DNA of 64,000 bases from Lasioglossum baleicum (lineage: Eukaryota; Arthropoda; Insecta; Hymenoptera; Halictidae), in contig NW_027469101.1 of NCBI RefSeq assembly GCF_051020765.1, positions 496,001-560,000 on the forward strand. The letters are read 5' to 3'. Below are positions 14,313 to 28,800 of the stretch, piece after piece. Position 1 is the first letter of the stretch; each line of letters starts with the position of its first letter. The position numbers and the translations under genes are program-made. Below the pieces are notes generated by a model. It searched no databases. It was not told where the DNA came from and was given only the letters and a program-made list of their open reading frames with translations.

Positions 14313-15410
14313 ACAAACGGTTGGCTTGCGTAATCTTCAACGGAACTAATTAGTTGACATTTGGCAGAGGGGCAACCTATTTTCAGGTATGAATAGGACG
14401 ATCGACGGATCAACCGAGCGAGAACATTACCTCCTTCCTCGAGTGTCCATCCGCTACATTAATAGATACAGCTATCCTGTGATTCCGAGGCTCTGACCAC
14501 TTATTCCGGGAGGGAGTCCACGCAGCAGTATTTCCAATGAACACGTTAATGTGGAGTGTACGAATATTAACGTGGAGTGTCAAATGTTTGTCGAATATTA
14601 CCTATTGCTATAGCTTCAAACTTTTTGCCGAAGAACATACCCTCCGATATCTTAAGCTGCTTTATCGATAGCCTAAATTCGTGATCAGGGAAACAACCTG
14701 TTATTCCTTTAAGTGACGGGCACATTCATTTCATGTGTGAATAAGTAAATCGATAGGTATACTGTTCCAGAACGAAACTACTTTATGCGAGATTCGTACA
14801 GCTAAGTCATTGGCATCATCAACCTTGTGATTCCGAGAACCGAACCGGGTATTCCGGAAGAGATTCCGCTGTTCTGTATGGGCAACGGATACCTTAATCT
14901 ATCTCATGAATATTGCAGTAGGGAGTCAAACCGTTGGAGAACATTACTAATTTGTATAAAGTCCTTCTTTTTACAGAATACATTACCGTCCAGGAACATA
15001 TCGCGCAGTAGCGAGTGTCATGCTAAGTGCTCATGGAAACAGATTTGTAGACATTTTAGCAGACGGAGACCTTATGTTCATGTATCAAGAGAAGAAACGA
15101 ATGTCACGCCGCTCGAGAGCGATCCCAACTTCTTTGCGAGTCGAACGGCTGAGTGAATAGCTTCATTCATCCTGCTATTCCGATAGGCAGGCCAGGTATG
15201 CTGCGAGTCAGTTCGCAGTACACTATATGTAATGAGTACCGTAATTCACGGTTTGAATATTAAAGTAGAGCGTGAAACCGTTATGTAACATTACCAACTG
15301 GTATAAAGTGAAACCTTTTACCGAAGACATTACTCCGAAGAGCTATCACGCTATATAGAGAGTATAACATCACGTTCTTGGAAGGAAATTTGTCTCCATT
15401 TCGAAGACGG
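14313..15410 (+). repeat. Satellite B tandem array, forward orientation (three monomers)
   Basis: B starts with a degraded piece (aactaattagttgacattt, gcagaggggcaacc) and is recognisable from about 14330. Forward landmarks (ctatcctgtgattccgag and relatives) occur near 14474, 14831 and 15171. A short 20-22 bp internal duplication (two copies of taatgtggagtgt-like sequence) is present at about 14549-14582. The array ends at a small palindrome near 15404-15420, after which the satellite runs in reverse. Confidence 0.88.
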
Positions 15411-15421
15411 GTATATTTATA
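15403..15421. other. Inversion junction in satellite B at a short palindrome
   Basis: Forward B (catttcgaagacggg) turns into reverse B (taccgtgtattaaggag) across acgggtatatttataccgt. This is a near-perfect dyad with the arms acgg-tata and tata-ccgt. The fold point of the inversion and the palindrome coincide. Confidence 0.82.
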
Positions 15422-18400
15422 CCGTGTATTAAGGAGTTTGCTGCCAATACTGTACATGGGATTTAGTCTCGGGATACCTGGTATGACTCCCCGAGTCACA
15501 GGATATGTGAAGCCGTTGACTTAGTAGCTTCTCTCCCACAGAAGGTGGCAACGTTCTCGACCGGTTTGGCCCTCGACATTCTAATTCATACGTAAAGCTA
15601 GGGCGCTCTTGACAGAAATGAATACTATTATCTTTCTCTGAACAGGAAGTAAACCCACGATACTGCGGCTTGTGATCTCGGATGGTATGGTATGCTATAA
15701 AGTGTATGACGCTGTACCAATTGGTAACGTTTTCAAACGGTTTGTCTCTGTACTTTAATATCCGTAGCGTGAATTAAGGTGTCCATTGAAAATGGTGTTC
15801 AGCGGATATACTCCCGGAATACCTGGTTTTACTCACCGAATCACTGGATAGGTGAAGCCATTGACATATCCGCTCGTCACACACAGAAGGTGGCAACGTT
15901 TCGAACGGTTTGACCCTCGACTTTCTAAATCATACATGAAATTACGGTGGCTATCGCTTAAATATATACTATTGTATTTCTCTAACCAGGAAGTCATACT
16001 TTCGATACTGCAGGTTATGTTCTTGTAATGTAAGGCCTTCTGTAAAGGGCATGACTCTATACGAATACGTAACGTTCTGTAACTGTTTGTCGGTCTGCGT
16101 AATATTTATACCATGAAATGTGCTGTACGATGTAAATGCAGTACAGCGGAATTGCTCCCGGAATTCATACTTTGATTTTCGGAATCGCATGTCAGGTGCA
16201 GCTATTATCCTAGCCGTTCCACTTGCAACGATGGTGGTAACGATCTCGATCGGTTTGAAACTGGACCTTCTAATTCATGCATGAAAATACGGTGCTCATC
16301 TCTAAAATGTCTACTTATATGTTTCCATGAACACTAAGCATGGCACCCGCTAGAGAAGGTTTGTCTTATCGGTAGGTAAGGCTTTCGGTATAAAGTATGA
16401 CTCTATGCGAATAGGTATAGTCATACAACGGTTTGTCGCTCTACTTTAATATTCGTACGGCAAATTAAGGTGTCTATTGCCAATACAGTTCTGTGGATTT
16501 ACTCCCGGAGTACCTAGTTTTACTCTAAGAATCTCTGCATAGTTGGAGCTGTTTACTTATCCGGTCGAATCTCACAGAATTTTGCATCATTCCCTAGCGG
16601 CTTGACGCTCGACCTCCTAATTCATATATGAGGAAGACGTGCCCGCCACTGAAATGACTACTAACGTCTTTCTCTGAACACGAAGTTATACTCTCGATAC
16701 GGCGGGTAAGTTCATCGGAGGGAAAGGTCATCGGTAAAACGTTTGACATTATAGGAATTGGTAACGATCTCGCACGGGATGACGATCTATTTTAGTATTC
16801 AATCCACGAATTAACGTATCTATTGCCAATACTGTACAGCTCGTTTACACCCGGAATATCTCGCTTGACTTTCGGTATCACAGGACACATGAAGGTGTTG
16901 AATCAACCGTTCGAATTTCAATGATTGTGGCAACCATCTCGAACGGCTTGGCCGACGATGTTCTTATTCATACATGAAATTAAGGTGTCCATGACGGAAA
17001 TGAATACAAATTTCATTCTCTGAACACGAAGTTCCACTCGTGAAGACGCGGGTGAGGTTCGCGGAAAATAATGTCTTCGGTAAAACAATTGACTTCATCG
17101 CAGTTGATGACGTTCTCAGCCGGCTTGACACTCTGTCTTAGTATTCAAACCTTGTCGCTCTGAATCAAATTATAGGTGACGCTATTGACTTAGCTACTCG
17201 ACTCCCAAAGAAGGTGGCGACTTTCTCGAACGGCTTGATCCTCGCTCATCAATTCATACGCAAGTATAAGGTTCCCATCACTGTAAAAAAAACCAATTTA
17301 ATTTTCTGAACACTACGTTATACTCTCGGTACAGCGGGGTAAGATTTCAGCGTGTATGGTCTCCAGTAAAGCGCTTGACTTCAAACAAATTGGCAACGCA
17401 CTGAAACAGTTTGACGATCTACTTTAATATTCGAACCGAAAATTGAGGTGTCTGTTGCCAATAAACGTCAGCAGATGTACCTCCGGAATACATCGTTTTA
17501 CTCATGGAATAAGAGAACAGGTGAAGCTATTGACTTAGCCGTTCGAATCTCATAGAGGGTTGTAACGTTCTCGAACGGTTTGACCATCGATATTCTAATT
17601 CATGCATGAATTTATGGTGCTGTCACTAAATTGTAAACTAATGTGTTTCTCTATACTCGTAGCTATAGTCTAGATACGGCGGGTTATCTTCTCGGACAGA
17701 AAGGCATTCGATAAATCGCTTGACTTTATAGCAATTAGTAACGTTCTCACACGGTGTGACGCTTTACAATAATAAACAATCCGCGAATTAAGGTATCTAT
17801 TGCCCATACTGTTAAGCGGATTAACTCCCGTAGTACCTGGATTGACTTTCTGAATCACAGGACAGATGAAGCTATTGACTTAGCCGCACGACTCTCAAGG
17901 CTGGTGGTAACGTTCGGGTACGATTTTACCCTCGATTCAGTAATTCATACATGAATGTATGGTGCACGACACTAAGACGTATAATACCTTGTCTCTCTGA
18001 AGGCGAAGTTATACACTCGATGCAGCGCGTCAGCTTCACGGAAGCTAATGTCTTCAGTAGAATGTTTCACTCTATACCAATAGCGAACGATGCACAGCTG
18101 TGTGACACTACTTTAAAATTTATACCGGGAAGTAGGTACTTCGATGCCGATACTGAACAGCGGATTTACTTCCAGAGTACCTAGTGTGACTCTCGGAATC
18201 ACAGGATACGTGAAGCATTTGACTTAGGTGTTCGGACACTGAAGAAATATGATAACATTCCCGTACGGTTTGACCCTCCATCTTCTAATTTATACCTGAA
18301 GTTATGGTGTCATTACTGAAATGAAGACTAATTTCCTTCTCTGAACACGTGGTTATACTCTCGATTCAGCGGGTTAGGTTCTTGGACGGGAAGGACTTCA

Positions 18401-21400
18401 ATAAAACTTTTGACATTATACCAATAGGTCACGTTCTACAAGGGATAGAGTGTGTACCTTAATATTCATACCGCGAATTAAGATGTCCATTGCCAATGCT
18501 GTACAGTTTTGTGACTCTCGGTATGCCTGATTCGTCCTTCGAAAATACAGGACAGATGAAACTGCTGACTTATTCGTTCGACTCCCAAAAAAAGGCAGTA
18601 ACGTTCTCGAACTGTTTGACAATCGATCTTCGAAATCATTTACGAAACTAAGGTGCCCGTCCCTAAAATATAAAGTAATATGTTCCACTGAACTTCAGAT
18701 TATACGCGCTATTCGTCGCGGTAGACTCTCCGAAGGTAGGGTTTTCTGCAAAACGTTTGACTTCGACCCAATTGGTAACGCCCTACAACGGATTGACGCA
18801 ATACCTTCGTAATCAGACCATCAATTAAGGTGAACAATGTCAACACTGTTGAGCGGATTTACTATTGTAATACCGGGTTTGTCTCTCGGAATCACAGGAT
18901 AGGTGTAGGTATTGACTTAGCCGTTCGTCTCACACAGAAGATGGTAATGTTCTTGAACTGTGTGACCCCCGATTTCTAATTCATACATGCAGTCAACATG
19001 TCTGTCACTGAAACGAATGCCAATTTCATCCCCTGAACACGAAATTATAGTCCCCATGTAGCCGGTGAGGTTCGCGGAACATATGGTCTGCGGTAATACG
19101 ATTGACTTTATACAAATTGGAAACGCTTGCAAACGGTTTAACGCACTACTTTAGTGTTCAAGCCGTGAAGTAAGGTGCCTATTCCCAAAACTGTTCAGCG
19201 GATTAACTAACGGGATACCTGGTTTTACTTCCCGAATAACAGAATAGGTGAAGCGATTGACATAGCCGTTTGTCTCTCATTGAAGGTAGTAAGATTCACG
19301 AACGGATTGACACTCGATCTTCTAATTCATGCATGAAGCTAATATGCCCGTCACTAAAATGTATACACATTGCATCCTCTGAACTCCAAGTTATACTCTC
19401 GATATAATGCGATAAGCCTCGGAGGGTAAGGGATACAGAACAACATTTTACTTTATTCCTATTGGTAACGTTCGCAGACGGTTTGGTCCTGTACTTTAAT
19501 ATTTATACCGTGAAATATGGTGTCTAATGCCAATACTCATCAGGTGATTCACTCTCGGTATACACGGCTTGGTTCTTCGTATCACTAGATACGTGAAGCT
19601 ATGGACTTTGCCATTCCACTCCCAAGGAAGGTAGTATCGTTCTCTAAAAGTTTGACCCTCGATCTTCTATTTCATACATGAAATTAAGGTTCCAGGCACT
19701 AAGAAGTATAATAATTTGCTTCTCTAAAGACGAGGATGTACCTCGATACAGGGCGTTAGCTTCTCGTAAAGTAAGGTCTCCTATAAAGAGATAATCCACA
19801 GCATAACTCTCTACATTATTATTCATACTGCGAAATAGGGTAACTAGTGCAATACTGTGCAACGGATTTATTCCCGGATTGCCTCGTTTGACTCTCGGAA
19901 TCACAGGATTGGTGAAACTATTGCCTCAACCATCCTATTCTCAAAAATGCTGGTGATGGTCTCGAACGGTTTGACACTCGCTATTTTAATTCATACCTGA
20001 ATTTAAGGTGGCATCACTAATATGTATTCTAATGCGTTGCTGCGTACGTGAAGTTATACTCTCTATGCGGCGGGTTAGCTTCTCACAAGGTAAGGCTTTC
20101 TGGAAACCGTTCGGCTTTATAGTAATTGGTAACGTTCTCACACAGTGGGACGGTTTATTTTAATATTCAAAGCGTGAATCATGGTGTCTATTCCCAATAC
20201 TGATCAGTGAATTTACTCCTGGTATACCTGGTTTGACCTTCGGAATCACATGATAGGTGCAGCTGTTGACTTAGATGTTCGTATCTCAACGATGGTGGTC
20301 ACGTTCTCGAACAGCTTGACCCTGGATCTTCGAATTCACACATGATATTAAGGTGCCCGTCACTAAAATGTATAATTACTTGTTTCTCTGAACACGAAGT
20401 CATACTCCCGATACAGGCGGTTAGTTTTTCGAGGGATAAGGCCTTCGGTGTGACGTTTGACTGTATAGCAATTGGTAGCGATCTACACCGGTTTGACGGT
20501 CTGCTTCAATATTCAATCCGTGTAGCAATGTGTCTATTGCCTATACTGCTCAGAGGATTTACTCCCGGATTACCTGATTTGACCCCCAGAATCAGAGGAT
20601 AGATGAAGCTATTCACCTAGACGTTCAAATCTCAAAGATGGTGGTAACGTTCTCGCACGGTTTTCCCTGGATATTCCTATATATGCACGAAAATAATGTG
20701 TCCGCCTACTAAAATGTCTACTAATTTGAAAACGTCAAAAATAAGGAGCACTGTAACGGCAGGGTGATGGGTTCACGGAAGGTAAGGTATTTGGTAGAAA
20801 AATCACTATACGAATTGGTAATGTTCTCTGACGGTTGGACTCTCAACCTCAATATTCATGTCGTGATGTAATGTGCCTATTTCCTATACTGCTCAGTGTA
20901 TTTAATCCCGGAATACCTTGTTAAACTCTCGGATATGCAGGATGGGTGTAGCTATTGACTTAGCCGTTCGTCTCTCACAGAAGGTGGTAACGTCCTCGAG
21001 CGGTTTGGCCCTCGATCTTTTAATTCATACATGAATTTAAAGTGGCCGCCTCTGAAATATACACTAATTTTTTCTCTGAACACGAAGTTATACTTTCGAA
21101 ACGGCGAGTTAGCTTCTACGAAGGTAAGGCAATTGGTAAAGTGTTTGACTTTATCCCAATGGTCAACGCTCTAAAACTCTTTGACGCTCTAATTTAATAT
21201 CCAAACCGTGAACTAAGCTGCCAACTGCCAATACTCTTCAGCGGACTTACTCTCGGCTATCCCGGGTTGCCTCTCGGAATAACGGGATTGGAGAAGCTAT
21301 TGATTAGCTGTTCGATACGTAAGGAAGGTTGTTACAATCCCGAACCGTTGGACATTCGTCCTTCTAATTCATACATCAAATTAAGGTGACCGTTACTAAA

Positions 21401-23228
21401 ATGGATACTGATCTCTTCCTCTGAACACGAAGTGATTCTTTCGATACAGCGGGCTAGGTTCTCGAAATCTAAGGTATTCTGTAAAAGTAATGTCTTCATT
21501 CGTATTTGAAACGTTCGCAATCGGTTTGACTCTATACTTTAATATTCAATCCGTGTATTAATGTGTCTAGGGCCAACACTGTGCAGCAGATTTAGACCCG
21601 GCATCCCTGGTTTGACTTCCGGAATCACAGGATTGGTGTCGCTATTGACTTAGCCGATCGATCCTCAGAGAAGGTGGAAAAGTTCTCGAACGGTTTGCAC
21701 TTAACCTTCTAACTTATCCGTGAAATTAAGGTGCCCGTTACTAAAATGTATAGTAGTCTGTGTTTCTGATTACGAAGTAACACTCTCGATACCGTGGATT
21801 AGGTAGTCGTAGGGTAAGTTCCTCGGTAAATCTTTTGACATTATGCAAATTGGTAACGTTCTAGAATGGATAGACTCTGTAATTTAATATTCAAATCGTG
21901 AATTAGGATGTCCACCGCCTCTAGTTTACACCGGATTGACTCCCGGAATACCTGGCTTGACAATCGGAATAGCAGGATAGGTGATGCTATTGACTTAGCC
22001 GTTCCATTCTCAGAGGATATGGGATCGTTCTCGAACGGTTTGACACACAATCATCTAATTAATTCCTGAAATTAAGGTGCTCGTCACTGAAATGTATAGT
22101 AATTTACTTGATTCGTGGCATCACTGGATGGGTCAAGCTGATGATGTATCAGTCCGAATCATAAAGACGGTTCGCACGATCTCGATTTCTTTTGCACCAG
22201 TTTTGTAATTCATACATGAAATTGTGATGCGCATAACTAAAATGTAAACTAATGTCTTTCTCTGTACACGAAGTTATACTCTCGATACGACGTGTTAGCT
22301 TCTCGCATGGTAAGGCCATCATTAAAAAGTTGACCCTATGACTGTACGGAACATTCCTCCGAGTATTGACTTTCTATTTTATCATTCATACAGCGAATTA
22401 CGGTGTCTGCTGCCAAAACTGTTCAGCGTACTTACTCCCGGAATACATGGTTTTACTCTTGGAATCACAGGATAGAGGACGCTATTGACTTAGCCGTTCG
22501 ACTCCCACAGTTGGTGGAAACGTGGTCGAACTGTTTGACATCAGATCCTTCTATTAATACATGAAATAAAGATGTCAGTCTGCCAAATTGTCTACTTATT
22601 CGTTCCTGTGATCCCAAAGCAAGACAATCGTGACGGCGGCTTGCGTTCTCGGAATATAAGGTATAGGTTAAGAAGAATGAAGTTATACCAATTGGTTGTG
22701 CTCTTCGACGGTTTGACAATCAACCATAATGATTATGCCGCGAATTGCGGCATCTATTGCCGATATTGTTCAGCGCACTTGCGCCAGGAATACGTGGTCT
22801 GACGCTCGCAATCACAGGATAGGAGAAGCAATGGACTTAGATGTGGGGATTTCAATGAAGGTGGAATTGTTCTGCAACGGTTTGACTCTCGACTTTTCTA
22901 TTCATACATGAAACAAATTTGTGCGTCTGCTAAAAGGACTACTAATTGTTTTCCGTGGGCACTAAGCATGATACTCGATACAGCGGGTTAGGTTATAGGA
23001 AGGTAAGGTATTTGGTAAATAGTACTACCTTATAAAAATTGGTTATGTTCTCCAACGTGTTGATCCTCTGATTTAATATTTAAACTGTGAATCAAGGTTT
23101 CTATTGCCAATACTGATCAGCAAATTTACTCCAAGAATACCAGGCTTGACTCCTGGAATCACAACTATAAGTGAAGCTGTTGACACAGCCGTTCGACTCT
23201 CAAAGAAGATGGTACCTTTCTGGAAGGG
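15411..23228 (-). repeat. Satellite B tandem array, reverse orientation
   Basis: About 22-23 monomers of the roughly 345-bp satellite B on the reverse strand. Recurrent reverse landmarks are cggaatcacaggataggtgaag and tactctcgatacagcgggtt. Two kinds of first half are mixed: a common type with the atacagcgggtt form and a rarer type with gagcactaagcatg (seen near 16325 and 22965). Internal deletions of roughly 90-150 bp are seen near 17148 (aaaccttgtcgctctgaatc) and near 22110 (ttacttgattcgtgg). There is no open frame worth calling. Confidence 0.92.
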
Positions 23229-23240
23229 TATTGCCAATAG
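23225..23240. other. Inversion junction in satellite B at tattgccaata
   Basis: Reverse B (tcaaagaagatggtacc) changes to forward B (atagacatctcaattcacgg) at 23229-23239. The sequence there is tattgccaata, a segment that is almost self-complementary and occurs in both orientations of B. The switch therefore coincides with a short quasi-palindrome. Confidence 0.82.
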
Positions 23241-23929
23241 ACATCTCAATTCACGGTTTGAATAGTAAAGTAGAACGTCAAACCGTTTGAGAACGATACC
23301 TATTGCTATAAAGACAAGCGTTCTAGCGGAGACCTTACCCTCCGAAATACTAACCAGCTCTATCTAGAATTCAACATCGTGTCCAGAGAGACGAATTAGT
23401 GTGCCTTTTAGTGACGTGTACCTTGGTTTCATGCTTGAATTAGAAGGTCGAGAGTCAAACGCTTCGGGAAGGTCAGAACCTTCATTTGGAGAAGAGACGC
23501 TAAGTTAATAGCTTACCCTATTCTGTGATTCCGAGAGTCATGCCAGGTATATGCTGAGTAAATCCGCTGTACAGTAATGGCAATGGATACCTTAATTCGC
23601 AGTTTGTGTATTAATGTAGAGCGTCGAAACGTTTGAGAACAATGCCTATTGGTATAAAGTCATACTCCTTCGCGGATGCCTTACCTACCGAGAACATAAG
23701 CAGCTCGATCCTGTGTATAACATCGCGTTCAGTGAAACAGATTTGTAGATATTTTAGCACACGCACAAAATAGTTTCATGTATCAATAGGAAGGTCGATG
23801 GTCAAACCGTCCGAGAACGTTACCACCTTCTTCTAGAGTCGTACTACTATGTCAATAGCTTCACCTATCCTATGATTCCGAGTGGAAAAACTTCGTAATC
23901 CAAGTGTAAGTCCACTGAATAGTATTGGC

Positions 23930-24485
23930 AATTGACAACTTAATTCACGGTTTAAATATCAATGTAGAGCTTCAATCCTTTCGAGAAAGTATCCATCTGG
24001 TACAATGTCAGACGTTTTATCGAATAACTTCTATTCCTAGAACCAACAATTGTCTATCTTAGTGTTGAAGAAACCCGATTACTAGATATTTTAGCAGACG
24101 GTCAACATAATTGCATGTATGAATCGGAAAATCCGGAGTCAATGCGTTCGAGAACGATAGCATCTTCTTTAAGAACCGAGCGGCTAAGGCAATGGTTTCA
24201 CATATTTTGTTATCCGTTGGTCATGCCAGCCATTCCGGGAATCAGTCGATTGTGCAGTATTACCAATGAACATCTCAACTCGCGGTATGAATATCGATGT
24301 CGAGAGTGGAACCCTTCGAGGACGTTAGTACTCGCTATGTAGTCGAAGCTTACGCAGAAGATCTTCCCTTCCGTGAAACAACATGCGTTGAATCGAGAGT
24401 ATATGTTCATGTGTAGAGATGGAAATTAGTATACATTTTAGTGACATGCATCATAATTTCAGGTTTGAATAAGAAAATCGATAGT
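23930..24485 (+). repeat. Higher-order repeat copy 1 (partner 25303-25860)
   Basis: This segment shares rare variants with 25303-25860 that neighbouring monomers lack, such as aaccaacaattgtctatctt and catgccagccattccgggaa versus cattccagccattccgggaa. The offset is about 1372 bp, or four B monomers. That indicates a recent duplication of a tetramer unit, with only moderate divergence since. Confidence 0.85.
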
Positions 24486-25302
24486 AAAACCTTTCATCAA
24501 CGTTTACAACATCCTTGCGAGTCGCATAGCAAAGGCAATATCTTCATTTATCCTGTTATACCAAGAGTAAAAGTAGGTATTCCGGGATTAAATCCGCAGT
24601 ACTGTATTGGCAATAGGCACCGACGTTCACGATATAAATACTAACGTACATAGTCTAACCGTTGAAGAATGTCATTTATTGGTATACTGTCAAATATTTT
24701 ACAGAAGGCCTCACCATCCGAGACGTGAAAACGCTGTATCGTGAGCATAACTTCGTGTTCAGAGAATCATATTAGTGTACATTTTATTGATGGGCGTCAT
24801 AATTTCATGTATGGCTTAGTAGACCGAGTCTCAAACCGATCGAGAAAGTTGCCACCTTCTGTGATAGACGAACTGATAAGTCAAGATCTTCTCATATCCT
24901 GTGATTCCGAATGCTAAACCAGATACTCCGGGAGTATGTCCGCTGAAAGGTATTGAAAATAGACACCTTAGTTAATGGTTTTAATATTAAAGCTGACCGT
25001 CAAATAGTTATAGAACGTTACCTATTGTTATGGAGTCAATCACGTTACCGACGGACTTACCTTCGGAGTAGCAAATCTGTCGTTTCGAGAGTATAACTTT
25101 GGGTTCGCAGAATGAAATGAGCATTCATTTCAGTGATCTGCGCCTTAATTTCATGTGTGAACCAGATGATCGAGGGTCAAATCGTTGGAGAACGTGTCCA
25201 TCGTCATTGATGGTCTAACGGCTAAGTCAGTAGCTTCTCGGATCCATTGATTCCGTGAATCAATCAAGGTAATCCCAGAGTAAATGCGCTGTACAGTATT
25301 GG

Positions 25303-25860
25303 CAATCGACAACTTAATTCACGGTTTAATTATCAATGTAGAGCTTCAATTCTTTCGAGAGCGTTTCCAACTGGTACAAAGTCAGAGGTTTAATCGAATA
25401 ACTTATCTCTCTTGAACCAACAATTGTCTATCTTAGTGTTGACGAAACCCGATTAATAGATATTTTCGCAGACGGTCAATATAATTGCATGTATGAATAG
25501 GAAAATCCGGAGTCAATGCGTTCGAGGACGATAAAATGTTCTTTAAGAACCGAGCGGCTATGTCAATGGTTTCACACATCTTGTTATCCGTTGGACATTC
25601 CAGCCATTCCGGGAATGAATCCATTGTGCAGTATTACCATCGAACATCTTAACTCACGGTATGAATATTGATGTCGAGTGTGGAACCCTTTGAGGACGTT
25701 AGTACCCGCTATACAGTCGGAGCTTACACAGAAGATCTTCCCTTCCGAGAAACAACATCTGCAGTATCGAGAGTATAAGTTCATGTGCAGAGAAAGAAGT
25801 TAGAATACATTTTAGTGACATGCAGCTTAATTTCCGGTATGAAAAAGATGATCGATCGTC
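25303..25860 (+). repeat. Higher-order repeat copy 2 (partner 23930-24485)
   Basis: Second copy of the tetramer-spaced segment described at 23930-24485. Similarity extends from the ttaattcacggttta region through the next one and a half monomers and fades near 25860. Confidence 0.85.
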
Positions 25861-28800
25861 AAACATCTCGAGAACGTTACCGCCTTCTATGAGTGTCGTA
25901 CGGCAAACACAGTAGCTTCACCTATTCTGCTATTTCGTTAGGCAAACCAGGTATGCCGGGAGTCAATCCGCTGTACACTATTGGTATTGGACTGCCTGAA
26001 TATCGGTTTGAATATTAATGTAGAGCGCGATCCCGTTTCAGAACGTTACCTATTGGTATGTAGTGAAACCTTTTACCGTAGACCTTAGCCTCCCTAAACC
26101 TAACCCGCTGTATCGAGAACATAATTTTGTTTGCATTGAAACAAATTAGCATATATTTTAGTGACGGAACCCTTAAGTTCATCTGCGAATAGGAGGGTCG
26201 AGTGCCAAACCGATCGAGAACGGTAACAATATCCATGGGAGTAGAACGGCCAAGTCTTTAGCATCACCTACGATGTGATATCGAGCGTCAAGCCTGTAAT
26301 TTCAGGAGTAAATTGGCTAAAGAGTATTCGCAAAAGTCAGCTTAATTCTCGGTAAGAATATTAAAGCAGGCCGTCAATCCATTTGAGAGCATTGCCAATT
26401 TGTATAAAGTCAAACACTTTACAGATGGTCTTACCTACGGAGAAACAAACTTGCCCTTTGGAGAGTATAACTTGGTTTAGGGAGATCGAAATTTGTCTTC
26501 ATTTCAGTGACGGGCACCTTATCTTCATGTATCCATTAAATTATCGTGGGTCAAACCATACGAGAACGTTACCACCGTCTGTGAGAGACGAACGGCTAAA
26601 TCAATAGCTTCACCTATCCAGTGATTCGGAAAGCAAAACCACGTATTCTGGGTATAAGTCCACTGAAATTTTTCGCAATAGGCACCTTAATTCTTGGTTT
26701 GAATATTACAGTAGAGAATCAAATCGTTTGGGAGCGTTACCAATTAGTATGTTGTCAAACACTTTACCGATGGCCTTACCCTTGGAGAAGCAAACTCGCC
26801 GTTTCGAGAGTATAAGTTCGAATTCAGAAAAGTATGATTTTACATATTTTTGTACCGGCACCGAAATTTCATATACCAGTTAGAAGATCTAGTGTCGAAA
26901 CTTTTGGGAACGTTAGCGCCTTCTATGAGACTTAAACGGCTGAGTCATTGCCTTCACCTGTTCTTGTGATTCCGATAGTCAAATCTGGCATTACAGGAGT
27001 AAATCCGCTGAACAGTATCGGTAATAGGTACCTTAGTCCACGGTATGGATTTTAATGAAGACAGTCAAACCATTTGAGAACGTTACACGTTGGTATACCG
27101 TCATACACTTTATCGCATAGCTTACCATAAGAGAATATAAGCCGCTGTGTCGCGGGTACAACTTCGTGTTCAAAGGAGCATGCTAGTATTCATTTCAGTG
27201 ACGGACACCTTAACTTCATGTATGAATTAGAAGATCGAATATTCGGGACCGAGTTCGAGACCGTTACCACCTTCTTTAATATTCGAACAGCTAAGCAAAT
27301 AGCTTCACCTATCCTGTGATTCGGGGAGGCATACCAGGTATTCTGGGAGTTAGTCCGCTGAAGAGTATGGGCAATAGACAACTTAAATACAAATATTAAA
27401 ACAGACTCGCAAACCATTGTAGATCGTTACCCATTTATATAATGTTGAACACTTTGCAGTTAGCCTTACCTTCGCTGAAGCTAACCCGCAGCTTCGAAAG
27501 TATATCTTTTTGTTCAGAGGATCAAATTAGTAAACATTCTAGTGACTGTGACCTTAATTTCATGCATGAATTGGAATATCGAGTGTCAAACCGTGCGAGA
27601 AACTTTTCACCATAGATGAAATTCACACACCTAAGTAAATAGCAGCAGCTGTCCTGTGATTCCAAGATGCAAATCACGAATTCCAGATGTAATTACCCTG
27701 AAAATAATTGGCAATATACACCTTAAATCACGGTATGAATTTTAAAGTAAAGCGTCAATGCGCTTGTGAATGATAGCTTTGGTATATAGTCATCCTTCTT
27801 ACCGAATAGTTTATCTTTCTAGAACTATACCCGCTTTGACGAGTGCCAATCTGAGTGCCACGGAAACAAAGTCGCAGTCATTATTGCAGGTGGACAGCTT
27901 TCCATTATTTGTGAGAAGCAAAATCGAGAGTACAGCCGTTGGAGAACGATCCCACCTTGTTTGAAAGTAGCACATCTGAGTCAATAGTTAACCCATCCTG
28001 TGATTGCGACCAAACCATCAAACCATGTATTCGGGGAGTAAATGCGCTAAACAGTTTTGGCAATAGACACCTTAATTCTCGTATTGAATAACAAAAGTGG
28101 CGAGTCAAACCGTGGAAAAACATTCCGCATTTGTATAGAGTCAAACCTTTCACTAAAGAGCTTGCCTTCTGTGAGCTAACCAGCTGTATCAAGAGTATAT
28201 CTTCGTGTCAGCGATGCAAATTATTATACATTTTATGACGGGAATCTTAATATCATGTGTGAATTTGGAAGATTGAGCGCCAACGGTTCCAGAACGATAC
28301 CACCCGATTTGAGATTCGAACGGCTCAGTCAATAGCTTCACTTATCCTATGATTCCGACTATGTAATGAAGAATTCCAGAGTAAAATTGCTGTTCAGTAT
28401 TGACATCAGCACACCAATACACGGTTTGAATATTAAAGCGGACCGTCAAACCGATGTAGATCGTTACAAATTGCTACAAAGTCAAACGCCTTACCGAAGA
28501 CCATGCTCTCCGAAAAAATAACCAGCTGTATCGAGAGTAAAACTTCGTGATCAGGGAATGAAATTAGTACTAATTTCAGCGACAGGCCCGTTAACTTCAT
28601 GTTTGAATTACAAAATCGGTGGTCAAACCTTTCGAGAACGTTACAACCCTCCTTGATTGTCGACCGATTGAGTCAATAGCTGCACCTATCCTGTGACTCC
28701 GGGAGTTAAACCAGGTAATCCGAGAGTAAATCGGATGATGACTATTGGCACTAGATACCTTAATTTTCGGGGTGAATATTAAGATAGAGCGTCACGACAC

